Position numbers and translations under genes: made by a program
Shown here: positions 40,282-49,804 of the stretch, piece after piece
How the letters are laid out: each line of letters starts with the position of its first letter
Position numbering within the stretch: the stretch's first letter is position 1
Source of the DNA: Prado023 sp963777855
GTDB taxonomy: Bacteria > Actinomycetota > Actinomycetes > S36-B12 > CAIYMF01
DNA length: 64,000 nucleotides
Assembly: GCA_963777855.1 (NCBI GenBank)
Contig: CAVZRW010000009.1
Location: 1 to 64,000 of the forward strand
Direction: 5' to 3'
The notes under the pieces: model-generated
What the model was told of the DNA's origin: nothing
Databases searched by the model: none
What the model saw: only the letters and a program-made list of their open reading frames with translations

Positions 40282-42018
40282 TCAGGCCCCCAGCGTCCCG
40301 GTGAACCCCGTGAGCCCCGTCAGGCCGACTGGGAAGGGGCCCGCCGGCGAGTGGTCCTGCTCGTTGCAGTCGATCGAGATCAGGTTCCGCCCGGAGCGCT
40401 TGGCCCGGTAGAGCGCCTCGTCGGCGCGACGCAGCGCCACGTCGGGGTCGGTGCTCGCGTCGGCCATCGCCGCGCCGATGGAGACCGTGACCAGCACCTG
40501 GGCGTCGTCGGTGTCGACCGGGCCACCGACCGAGGTGTGCACGGTGTTGGCCACCAGTGCCAGCTCCGCACAGGTGCTCACCTCGTCGATGAGCATCACG
40601 AACTCGTCCCCGCCGTACCGGGCGACCGCATCCTGGCGGCGCACCGCGCTCTGGAGCCGGGCAGCCACCGCGGCGATCACCTCGTCACCCACGTGGTGGC
40701 CGAGTTCGTCGTTGATCGGCTTGAGGTTGTCGATGTCGACGAACAGGATGCCCACCTTGTCCGAGGGCTGCCGGCGCACGCCCAGGCGCTCCTCGAGGCG
40801 GTTCTTCAGGCTGGCCTTGTTCGGCAGGCCCGTCTGGGCGTCATGGGTCGCGCGGAACTGCAGGTCGGCCTGCATGCGCCGGGTCTCCGTGCGATCGGCG
40901 AACTGGTGGACGAACAGCTGCGGCCGGCCGCGCTCGTCGCGCAGGATCCCGACCGCGTGGTCGACCCACACCTCGCCGAGGGTGCTGATCAGGCGGTGCT
41001 CGACCCGGACGGTCTCGACATCACCCTGCTGCAGCTTGCTGAGCAGGGACTCGAAGACGTCGCGGTCCTCGGCGGGCAGGTACTCGCGCACGCGGTGGCC
41101 GACGAAGGACTCCACGTCGACGCCGAGCAGGTCGCTGAGGGCAGGGTTGGCCTGGACGATGCGGTCCTGCCCGTCGGTGACCGCCATGCCCTCCGGGGCA
41201 CCCTGCATGGCCAGCCGGAACTGCTCCTCGCTGCGCGCCAGCTCCCGCTTTGCCCGCAGCTCCTCGGTGACGTCACGCATGCCCACGGCGATGCCGGTCA
41301 CCAGGTCGTCGTCGGAGAACAGCGGCCGGGCGCTGACCGACATGTAGCGGTAGGCCCCTGAGGTGGAGCGCACCCGCAGGACCGCGTCGGCGATGTCGGC
41401 GCCGTCGCGCACGGAGGCGATCTGCTCGGTGAAGCCCGCGGCCTCCTGCTGGGGGACCAGGGCAGCCAGGCTGTTGCCCGTGATGAGGCTCGGCTCCCAG
41501 CCGAGCACGCGCGTGATCGACGGCGAGACCCACAGGATCACGCCCTGCGGGTCGGTCTGGGCCACGATGTCGCGGGAGTTCTCGCTGAGGACCTTCGAGT
41601 GCCGCACCGCCGCCTCGAGGGTCTGCAGGTGCGTCACCTCTGCCGTCACGTCGATGAGCTGGGCCAGGCACTGGCCGGGCATCCCCGCCCGCCGGGGGGT
41701 GACACCCAGCACGAGGTCAGCCCAGATGATCGCGCCCCCGGCTGCCAGGCAGCGCTGGCGCTGGCGGAACTCGCGGGTCTCGTCGCGGTCCATCTCCGCC
41801 AGGGCCTGGCGCACCGGCCACCAGTCCTCGGGGTGCGTGACGTCCAGGAGGTTCGACGAGGAGAGGTCGCCCGGGGTGCGGCCCAGCATCTGGGCCAGTC
41901 GCGGGTTCACGGCCTGGAGCCGGCCGTCGAGGCCCACGACGGCCATCCCGATCGCGGCGCGCTCGAAGAGCTCTGCCTCCACGCGCACCGCCGGCCTCGT
42001 CGTGCCGGAATCGGACAT
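40282..42018 (-). CDS. Diguanylate cyclase with three PAS domains
   Basis: 578 residues from ATG 42018. Three PAS domains (about 15-120, 140-255 and 265-390; e.g. AAIGMAVVGLDGRLQAVNPRLAQMLG) precede a GGDEF domain with ILFVDIDNLKPINDELGHHVGDE and the active motif YGGDEF. It makes c-di-GMP. The PxxP-type inhibitory RxxD site is not obvious. Soluble: no membrane segment. Closely related to the cyclase at 49805-51613 (shared block ELRAKRELARSEEQFR). A long frame upstream of 42018 is the antisense of other genes. The short Thr/Gly-rich tail GLTGLTGFTGT is odd. Confidence 0.92.
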   Translation of the reverse strand: MSDSGTTRPAVRVEAELFERAAIGMAVVGLDGRLQAVNPRLAQMLGRTPGDLSSSNLLDVTHPEDWWPVRQALAEMDRDETREFRQRQRCLAAGGAIIWADLVLGVTPRRAGMPGQCLAQLIDVTAEVTHLQTLEAAVRHSKVLSENSRDIVAQTDPQGVILWVSPSITRVLGWEPSLITGNSLAALVPQQEAAGFTEQIASVRDGADIADAVLRVRSTSGAYRYMSVSARPLFSDDDLVTGIAVGMRDVTEELRAKRELARSEEQFRLAMQGAPEGMAVTDGQDRIVQANPALSDLLGVDVESFVGHRVREYLPAEDRDVFESLLSKLQQGDVETVRVEHRLISTLGEVWVDHAVGILRDERGRPQLFVHQFADRTETRRMQADLQFRATHDAQTGLPNKASLKNRLEERLGVRRQPSDKVGILFVDIDNLKPINDELGHHVGDEVIAAVAARLQSAVRRQDAVARYGGDEFVMLIDEVSTCAELALVANTVHTSVGGPVDTDDAQVLVTVSIGAAMADASTDPDVALRRADEALYRAKRSGRNLISIDCNEQDHSPAGPFPVGLTGLTGFTGTLGA

Positions 42019-42202
42019 CAGCCTCACGAGCACAGGGTAGGAGCGCGGCACCGCACGGGTGCGTCGGGAAACCATGGGCCGAATGGGTGGTTTGTTGCGA
42101 CTTGGGCCGGGCCGGCGATCCCGGGCGAACGTCCACGCGCGACCCGATCTGGGGCGACGGCGGGCCCCGGCGTCGGGCCCGCGATGCCTCAGCGGGTAGG
42201 TG

Positions 42203-43313
42203 TCACGGCCTGCCGCGTTCGTAGTGCGCCAGCACCTGGGCCGCGCTGAGCGCGCTCTGGTAGACAGCAGCCTCGTCGAGGTAGCCGATGAACGACTGGT
42301 TGGCCGAGAGGTTGGTCGGCACCGTCCCGGACCAGGCAGGGCTGGTCGTCCAGCCGCTGAGGTTGCCGCACGCCACGCGCCACCACCCGGTGAGGGTCTC
42401 GGCCGTGATGGCGCTCTGCTGCCCTGCCTGCACCCCGTCGACGTACAGGCGCATCGTGCCACCGGCCCCGTTGAGGGTGCCCACCACGTGGTGCCAGTTG
42501 CCGTCGTTGAGCACGGCGCTGGACCGGACCACCGTGGCCGAGCCGGTCCAGATGCCGAAGTACACGTAGCCCGAGCCGTCCATGTACAGGTGCCGGTCGT
42601 ACTGGCTGGCCAGCGTGGTGGTCCGGGAGTTCTCGAAGCCCGATGATCTTGCCGCCCGCGGTGGACCCGGCGGTAGTGCGGATCCAGGCCTCCACGGTGA
42701 ACGTCTGGGGGGAGGACAGCGAGGGCTGGGACGTGCCCGGAAGGATGCACGCGCCGTCCTGCAGCACCCTGGCGCTGGTGTTGGGCAGGGGGCTCATGTT
42801 CGCGCTGGAGGGACTGCCGAGGGTGAAGGAGGCGGCGAAGGTGCCCGAGGAGGCGCGGGTGTAGTTGTAGCTGAATGCGTTGGTGCTGGCATCGACGGCC
42901 GGGTACGTGGCCCGGTTGGTCGGCTGCGCCTCGTTGAGCCGCAGGTACAGGTAGGGGGAGTCGGCCAGGATCGTGGCGGCGTAGGTCAGCGCCGCGCGCC
43001 AGGTGTTGGCCTGGTTGGTCGTGCGGGCCGTGAACGCGGCAGACGTGGCCGGCAGGCTCATCGCCACCAGCGTCACCGCCCCGGCGACGACGGCCAGCGG
43101 CCCGGCGACGACCGGTCGCCACCCCCGCGGGCCTGCGCTGGCGCGCAACCCGGGCGACCTGCCCAGGGCCGGGACCCTGCTCAGGGCCGGGCCGCCAGGG
43201 CTGGGACCCTGCCCAGGACTGGGACCCTGCCCAGGACCGGGATCGCACCCAGGGCCCAGCCCGGCCAGTCGGGGCGTGCCGTGGGCCGCGCCCCGAACGC
43301 CGCTGGCCCCCAC
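42203..43313 (-). CDS. LamG-domain protein with SipW-type signal peptide (one frameshift)
   Basis: A Pro/Gly-rich N-terminal stretch precedes a hydrophobic segment and the cleavage region SLPATSAAFTARTTNQANTW, the same signature as the substrate at 44209-44865. The mature part has YLYLRLNEA, TFTVEAWIRT, a break near 42640, then GNWHHVVGTLN, MRLYVDG and a closing YLDEAAVYQSALSAAQV. LamG domains bind glycans or proteins, so an adhesive matrix role is plausible. ATG 43313 overlaps the peptidase frame by 133 bases. The real start may be further in. Last gene of the SipW-like operon. Confidence 0.75.
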
Positions 43314-44041
43314 ACCGGCTCAGGATCGCCGTCGCTGTCGCCCGGGGAGTCCTCGTCGTCCATGAACGGGTCGAGCGGGCCCTGGCGTCGACCACCGGCG
43401 TCCCCGTCGGAGCGGGCGCCGCGTCGCTCGTCGGCGGGCGGACGGTCCGCGGCCACCGCCGCCGCCGCCAGCAGCAGGGAGAGCACGAAGGCCAGCAGCG
43501 GCACCCACTGGCCCGTGTGCGCCCACAGCCAGGGCAGGCCGGCGAACATGACCAGGACGCGGCCCAGGCCCAGCACGTCCCCGGCCGGGACCGGGTCGCT
43601 GTCGGGGGTCGGGTTCGCGTCGCCCTGGGTGGTGTAGGCGCCGTCCTGCACCGAGACGATCCGGTGCGTGACGGCGCCGCGATCCCCGGAGTTGAACGCG
43701 ATCACCTGCCCCTGCTGGTAGTCGTCGCGGGCCTGGGAGAGCACCACGTCGCCGGCGTTGATCCGCGGGGCCATGCTGTCCGACACGACGACGCGCGCCG
43801 ACCACCCCGGCAGCAGCGCGGGCACGGTGGCGAACAGCAGGGCGCCGGTGACCAGGGCCAGCCACAGCCGGCCCACGATCCCGGCCAGGGCGACCCACCA
43901 TGGGGACGGCGCCGGCTCCGCGGCTAACTCCGGCACGTCGCCGGATGCCGACCCGGGGTCGGATGTCGGGTCGAGTGCCTCCTGCGCAGGGGTGTGCGGA
44001 CCCGGGGCCGGGGACGTGGCCGCGGGGTCGTCGGCCTCCAT
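43181..44041 (-). CDS. sipW: Signal peptidase I, SipW (ER/archaeal) type
   Basis: About 287 residues from ATG 44041; a GTG at 44101 is an alternative start. One membrane segment (LWLALVTGALLFATVPALL), then the catalytic Ser in VVVSDSMAPRINAGDVVLSQ and, in place of the Lys of ordinary bacterial peptidases, the His of THRIVSVQDG, the Ser-His arrangement of SipW. A second hydrophobic pair near the C-terminus (WVPLLAFVLSLLLAAAAVAA) and an Asp/Pro-rich tail follow. It sits between two genes whose products share a SipW-type signal region, so it is probably dedicated to them. The C-terminal VLGRVP repeat overlaps the LamG gene start. Confidence 0.87.
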   Translation of the reverse strand: MEADDPAATSPAPGPHTPAQEALDPTSDPGSASGDVPELAAEPAPSPWWVALAGIVGRLWLALVTGALLFATVPALLPGWSARVVVSDSMAPRINAGDVVLSQARDDYQQGQVIAFNSGDRGAVTHRIVSVQDGAYTTQGDANPTPDSDPVPAGDVLGLGRVLVMFAGLPWLWAHTGQWVPLLAFVLSLLLAAAAVAADRPPADERRGARSDGDAGGRRQGPLDPFMDDEDSPGDSDGDPEPVWGPAAFGARPTARPDWPGWALGAIPVLGRVPVLGRVPALAARP

Positions 44042-44152
44042 CTGCTCCAGGGCACTCACCTCCTGCCGCCTGGCTCGCCTGTCGGGCGCGTGGATGCGCA
44101 CGCTACAACGGACACGCCGGCCGTGTGCTCAGCGCATCCCTGTGCTCACCGT

Positions 44153-44197
44153 ACGTGTCAGGGCCCGGCTCCCTGCGGAGGCCGGGCCCTGACACGT
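44153..44197 (-). terminator. Hairpin between the SipW-dependent protein and the peptidase
   Basis: Perfect 17-bp stem (44153-44169 with 44181-44197) and an 11-base loop, starting 12 bases after the stop codon of the first gene. It could be a partial terminator or RNA-stability element, giving more of the structural protein than of the peptidase. Confidence 0.6.
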
Positions 44198-44208
44198 CAC
44201 GGGGGCGA

Positions 44209-44865
44209 TCAGGTGTTGCGGATCTCCCACTGGAAGTCCGCCGTCGCGGTGCCGTTCTGCACGGCGTCGGTGGCTGCGCTGGGCAGCGACCAGGTGATCC
44301 GGTAGGTCCCGTAGTCGTTCGTGGTGTCCCCGGTCGGGCTCCACACCCCGGTGGCCGCGGCGGCCCAGGTGGCGGGAGCGCCGGCCAGGATGGCACCCGT
44401 GGCCCCGCCGAAGACGACCTGCGGGCTTGCCGGGTAGGACGCGCAACTGGCGTAGGTGCCGGTCGCGAACTCCACCTTGACCAGCAGCTCGGAGCTCAGT
44501 GCGGCGGTGCCGGGGGACTGGGCGACCCCACCCTTGGTCGGGACGTAGAAGCGCACCTCACCGTCGAGGTTCGAGCTGTTCTCGACCACGATGCACTTGG
44601 TGCCCGACTGGCCGGGCTTGATCGCCATGTTCGCCGTGCCCGAGGCCGGGAAGGCCGCGGGCGTGCTGCTCACGTCGAAGACCGCGGTGCCCTTGGCGCC
44701 GTCGTTCTTCAGCATGACCTTGCCGGCCTGCCAGGTGTTGGTCTTGTTGTCGGTGGTGGCCGTGAACGCGGCCTGCGATCCGGCGAACACCAGCGCGCCC
44801 GAGGCCAGGAGGCCGATCGGCACCGCGGATGCGCGCGCGAACCGGCGCTTGCGTGTCTCTTCCAT
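44209..44865 (-). CDS. SipW-dependent-type secreted protein (TasA/camelysin-like)
   Basis: 218 residues from ATG 44865. The N-terminus (PIGLLASGALVFAGSQAAFTATTDNKTNTWQAG) matches the SipW-dependent signal peptide pattern, cleaved near SQA-AFTA. The mature protein is all-beta by appearance (GTAVFDVSSTP, MAIKPGQSGTKCIVVENSSN, GEVRFYVP, YRITWSLPS), with two Cys. TasA and camelysin form extracellular fibres or act as surface proteases; here a structural matrix role is the simpler guess. First gene of the operon with the peptidase and LamG protein. Divergent from chbP across 143 relatively AT-rich bases. Confidence 0.82.
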   Translation of the reverse strand: MEETRKRRFARASAVPIGLLASGALVFAGSQAAFTATTDNKTNTWQAGKVMLKNDGAKGTAVFDVSSTPAAFPASGTANMAIKPGQSGTKCIVVENSSNLDGEVRFYVPTKGGVAQSPGTAALSSELLVKVEFATGTYASCASYPASPQVVFGGATGAILAGAPATWAAAATGVWSPTGDTTNDYGTYRITWSLPSAATDAVQNGTATADFQWEIRNT

Positions 44866-45008
44866 TGATGTGTGCCTCTCCTCAGTAGAACGCATATGAC
44901 GTAACCCGGTAGGACCGTGGCGCTCACTCTATGCAGTCGCTTGGTCGCAATCCGATATCGACACGAATCGTTAGGAACTTGAGATCGACCCCGACCGAGG
45001 ACATCGCC

Positions 45009-47449
45009 ATGCGCTACGGGCACTTCGACACCGCCACCGACGAGTACGTGATCGACCGGCCGGACGTGCCCGTGTCGTTCACCAACTACCTGGGCAGCCG
45101 GGACTACGCCGTGGTGCTCTCGCACAACGCCGGCGGGTACTCCTACTACCGCTCCCCGCAGAACGGCCGGGTCACCCGGTTCCGCCCCAACGGCGTGCCG
45201 CTGGACCGCCCGGGGCACTACGTCTACCTGCGCGACGACGCCGACGGCGACTACTGGTCGGTGTCCTGGCAGCCGGTCGGCAAGCCCCTGGCGGGCGACG
45301 GGGTCGGGTACCGGCGCCGTGCACACGGCCCGCCACGGCATGGGCTACTCGCGCTTCGAGGCCTCCTACCGCGGCATCGAGGCCAGCCAGACGATCTTCG
45401 TGCCCCTGGACGACGCCTGCGAGGTCTGGGACGTCCACGTGACCAACACCGGCGACTCGCAGCGCACCCTGACGCTGGCGACCTACGTGGAGTTCAGCTT
45501 CCACACCATCACGATCGACAACCAGAACCTGCAGATGTCGCTGTACGCCTCGGGGTCCTCGTACGCCGACGGGATCATCGAGTACGACTTCCACTACGAG
45601 CCCTGGACGGCGCACTACTTCGCCTCCAGCCGGCAGCCGGACTCCTACGACTCGCTGCGGGACAGCTTCCTCGGCCCCTACCGCACCGAGACCAACCCCC
45701 TGGCCGTCGAGCGCGGCCACGGGTCCAACCGCAGCGCGACCACCGGGAACCACTGCGGATCGCTGTTCCACCGGATCACCCTCGCGCCGGGGGAGACGAT
45801 GCGTCTGTCCTACGTGCTGGGCCACGGCACCCGCGACGAGGTGGGTCGGGCGATGCGGGCCAAGTACGCCGACCCGGCGAACGTCGACGCCGAGTTCGCC
45901 CGGCTGCGGGCGCACTGGCGGGCCAAGCAGGACGCCCTGCGCATCCGAACCCCGCACGAGGGCATGAACACGATGATCAACACGTGGACGCTGCTGCAGG
46001 CCGAGACCTGCGTGCAGTGGTCGCGCTTCGCGTCCTTCGTCGAGGTGGGCGGGCGCACCGGCCTGGGCTACCGGGACACCGCGCAGGACGTCATGAGCGT
46101 GCATCCACTCCAACCCGGCCAAGGCGCGCGCGCGGATCATGGAGCTGCTGCGCGCCCAGACCCGAGGCCGGCTACGGGCTGCACCTGTTCGACCCGCGCG
46201 CGTTCGACCCGGACGCCGAGCCGCTGCCGGACATCCCGTCGCCCACGGTCGTGCCCACCCCGGCCGGGGCCTCGCTGATCCACGGGCTGGAGGACACCTC
46301 GTCGGACTCGCACCTGTGGCTGGTGCCCTCGATCGTCGAGTACGTCAAGGAGACCGGCGACCTGGCCTTCCTCGATCTCGAGGTGCCGTTCGCCGAGGGC
46401 CCCGACCCGGACGTGCCGTGCACGGTCTACGACCACCTGCAGGCGGCCCTGGACTTCTCGGCGGAGCAGGTCGGCGCCAACGGCGTGGCCCTGGGCCTGC
46501 GCGCGGACTGGAACGACTGCCTGAACCTCGGCGGCGGCGAGACCGCGCTGGTCACCTTCCTGCACGCGTGGGCGATCCGGCGCGTTCCTCGAGGTCGCCG
46601 AGCCCTCGGCCGAGCCGACGACGTGGCGCGCTACACCGCCGAGCTCGAGCGGATCGCGCGGGTCGCCGACGAGCAGCTGTGGGACGGGCGCTGGTGGATC
46701 CGCGGCTACACCCGCGACGGGGTCACGATCGGCTCGCACGAGAACGAGGAGGGCCGGATCTTCCTGGAGCACCAGGCGTGGCCGGTGATCGCCGGGATCA
46801 CCACGCCAGGAGCGTGGCTGAGGCCTCGATGGACTCCGTGCGCGAGCTGCTCGGCTCGCAGTACGGCACCCACCTGAACTGGCCGGCCTTCACGAAGGTC
46901 GACGACTCGGTGGGCTTCGTGACGCGGGTCTACCCGGGCATCAAGGAGAACGCCGCGATCTTCAGCCACCCCAACGCGTGGCCGATCATCGCCGAGGCGG
47001 TCCTCGGCCGCGGCGACGAGGCCGTGGCGTTCTACGACTCGATCCTGCCGTACCACCAGAACGACAACATCGACGTCCGCGGCGCCGAGCCCTACGCCTA
47101 CGTGCAGTTCCTCTACGGCCGCGACCACGAGTGGTTCGGCAGGGCGCAGAACCCGTGGCTCACCGGCACGGCCGGGTGGATGTACACCGCGGTGACGAAG
47201 TGGATCCTCGGTGTGCGGCTCGACCCTCGACGGGCTCGTGGTCGATCCGTGCATCCCGAGGGACTGGGACGGCTTCGAGGTGCGGCGCAGTGGCGCGGGG
47301 CGGCCTACCTGATCGAGGTGCGCAACCCCGGGCACGTCTCGCGCGGGGTTGCCGCGCTGCGGGTGGACGGACGGCCCGTCGCGCCGGGCACCCCGATCCC
47401 GTCGGCGCCGCGGGGGAGCGTGGTGCGCGTCGAGGTGACCCTCGGGTAG
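45009..47449 (+). CDS. chbP: N,N'-diacetylchitobiose phosphorylase, GH94 (several frameshifts)
   Basis: Phosphorolytic cleavage of chitobiose to GlcNAc-1-phosphate and GlcNAc, in the cytoplasm. Joined over six or seven breaks (about 45315, 46110, 46163, 46590, 46810, 47226 and 47275). From ATG 45009: MRYGHFDTATDEYVIDRPDVP, NYLGSRDYAVVLSHNAGGYS, WSRFASFVEVGGRTGLGYRD, LLRAQTEAGYGLHLFDP, DTSSDSHLWLVPSIV, the catalytic Asp in GLRADWNDCLNLGGGE and KENAAIFSHPNAWPIIAEA. Similarity in pattern is to Vibrio-type chitobiose phosphorylase more than to cellobiose phosphorylase (GLGYRDTAQD, not GMGFRDSNQD). No chitinase or GlcNAc transporter is in the window. Alternative: a related GH94 phosphorylase. Confidence 0.85.
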
Positions 47450-47473
47450 GTGGGCGCAGCGGGGGTGTGCGCC

Positions 47474-49531
47474 TCAGCGGCCCATCAGGGCGCGGTACTC
47501 GGCGAGGTCGTCGTGCTCGGGCACCGAGCGGATCCACTGCGCCAGGTCGGTGGCCGGCAGGGCGCGCGACCACAGGTACCCCTGGCCCATCTGGGCGCCC
47601 AGGGACTGCAGGATCTCCAGCTGCTCGCGGGTCTCGACCCCCTCGGCGATCACGTCGAGGTTCAACGAGTCGGCCAGGTTGATGATCGCATCGACGATGG
47701 ACAGGTCCGAGACGTCGCTGCCCAGGCCGTCGACGAACGTCCGGTCGACCTTCAGCGCGGTCACCGGCAGGCGCTTGAGCCGCGCCAGCGACGAGTAGCC
47801 GGTGCCGAAGTCGTCGATGATCAGGCGCACCCCGAGGGCGCGCAGCGCCTCCAGGGTGGTGGTCGAGCGGTCCAGCGAGCGCATCACGGCGGTCTCGGTG
47901 ATCTCCAGGTGCAGGCTGGCGGCCGGGATGCCCGTCTCGCGCAGGGATCGTGAGATCTTGTGGATCAGGTCGGGGTCGGCCAGCTGCCGGGGCGAGAGGT
48001 TGACCGCCATCCACAGGTTGCGTGCCTCGGGCACCTCCTGGCGCCAGCGCTGCAGCTGGGTCAGCGCATGCTCGAGCATCCATGCGCCCAGGGGCAGGAT
48101 CAGCCCGGTCTCCTCGGCCAGGGGGATGAACTGGTCCGGCGGGATCATCCCGCGCTCCGGGTGCTCCCAGCGCACGAGGGCCTCCATGCCGGACGACCTC
48201 GCCGGTGACCAGGTCCACGATCGGCTGGTAGTGCGCGCGCAGCTCGTCGCGCTCGAGGGCCCGGCGCAGTCCGAGGTGGTCGTCGAGCCGGGCGGTGGCC
48301 TGGTCGTGCATGGTCTGGTGGAAGTGGGCCACCTGGTCGCGCCCGGCGCTCTTGGCCCGGTACATCGCCGAGTCGGCCTCGCGCAGCAGGCTCTGCGCCG
48401 TGGAGCCCGGGGTCGCGGTGGCCACGCCGATGCTGGCGGTGATCGTCACCTCGTGGCTGCCGAACGAGAAGGGGGGCAGCAGCGCGTCCCGGATCCGCCC
48501 GACCAGGGACTGGATCTCGGCATCGGGGATGGCCTCGCAGACCACGGCGAACTCGTCGCCGCTGAACCGGGCCAGGGTGTCGCCGGAGCGCACGACGCCG
48601 GTCAGCCGACGGCTGACGTCGACCAGCAGCGTGTCGCCGACCGCGTGGCCGAGGCCGTCGTTGACCACCTTGAACAGGTCGAGGTCCAGGAAGATGACGA
48701 CCAGCCGGCCCCCGGTGCGCGGAGCCCGGGCCAGCCCGACCTCGATCCGGTCGGTGAGCAGCTGGCGGTTCGGCAGGCCGGTGAGGGGATCGTGCAGGGC
48801 CCGGTGCTCGCGCTCGATGGACATCTGGGCGGTCCGCTGGACGGCCAGCAGCGGGATCATGATCACCGGCAGCAGGGTCCAGGACCACGGGTGAGCCACA
48901 GCCACCACGGCGATCAGCGGGGAGAGTGCCAGGGCTGCCATCGTGGAGATCGTGTAGAACCAGAAGTCCTCGGAGAACGACTCCCACCACGACGTCTCCA
49001 CGGTGGACACGCCCGCCACGAGCGAGAGGTTGACCAGGTGGTACACGACCCACGCGGCCACGATGGCCACGAGGTCGGTGGCCGCGATGTCGGCCTTGGG
49101 GGCGCTGGGGAGGCCTGCCAGCCGGCCGCGGCCAGCACCAGCCACCCGGCGCCGACGGACAGGGTGTACTGGCCGACGTTGAACAGGCGCTTCCAGAGCA
49201 CCTTGCGCTCGAGGAACTCGCCGAAGAGCACGGAGCCGGCCATCAGCATGAAGGCCGGCGTGGGACCCCAGATGTACATCGTGGCGAAGACGAAGGCCTG
49301 GGCGATCGAGACCGGGTCGCCGGGCAGGGCGGGCATCACGATGGGGCGCAACTCGCTGAGCAGCAGCAGCCCGCCGATCATCAGCAGGGCCGGCATCATC
49401 GGAGCCCAGCCGGAGGGCGTCAACCAGGCGATCGACCCGATGGCCAGGCCCCAGCCGACCAGGACGCTGATGACCCAGGTCGTGACGAACGGACCGGAGG
49501 CCCACCGGCTGCGGTGAGAAGGCTCAGCCAT
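47474..49531 (-). CDS. Membrane-bound GGDEF-EAL protein (two frameshifts)
   Basis: About 685 residues joined. ATG 49531 with GAAGGGAG upstream. Seven or eight N-terminal membrane segments form an integral sensor region. The GGDEF domain carries SGDEF (a still-active variant in several proteins) with FLDLDLFKVVNDGLGHAVGD. The EAL domain has MEALVRWEH, NLSPRQL, EITETAVM, IIDDFGTGYSSL, LKVDRTFV and VIAEGVETREQ, so phosphodiesterase residues look complete. Breaks lie near 49125 and 48190. Predicted to turn over c-di-GMP in response to an envelope signal. It converges on chbP (24 bases). Confidence 0.9.
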
Positions 49532-49804
49532 CCGTCACTCCCTTCTGTGAGTAATCGCACGATAGCGCAGCGTTAAGGGCTTTCCATGATTCAGGGGCCA
49601 ATTGCCCGTATCGTCACCCATTCGGCACAGAAACGCCAGAGGGCGGGCATGTCGGGGCACAAACCGGACATCGACGTCGCAGGTCACATGCTGGAAACAA
49701 GCGGTTCAGGCAATGGCCCTGCTGCGATTTCGCAGGCTCCACCGCACGGCGAAAGCCCCCGAGATCGTGCCGGAGCCGGCGTGCCGGCCCCGTGCGCAGC
49801 GGCC

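Noticed and set aside
42019..43395. N-terminal extension of the PAS-GGDEF cyclase
   Set aside because: Runs through the LamG gene in another frame. PAS homology starts right after 42018.
45009..47449. Cellobiose phosphorylase
   Set aside because: Diagnostic segments (GGRTGLGYRDTAQD, GYGLHLFDP) agree with chitobiose phosphorylase and not with the cellobiose enzyme; certainty is limited without alignment.
49532..49804. c-di-GMP riboswitch near the GGDEF genes
   Set aside because: Looked on both strands for the paired stems and conserved A/G-rich loops of the GEMM class; only a short unrelated palindrome (TGCGAAATCGCA) was found.
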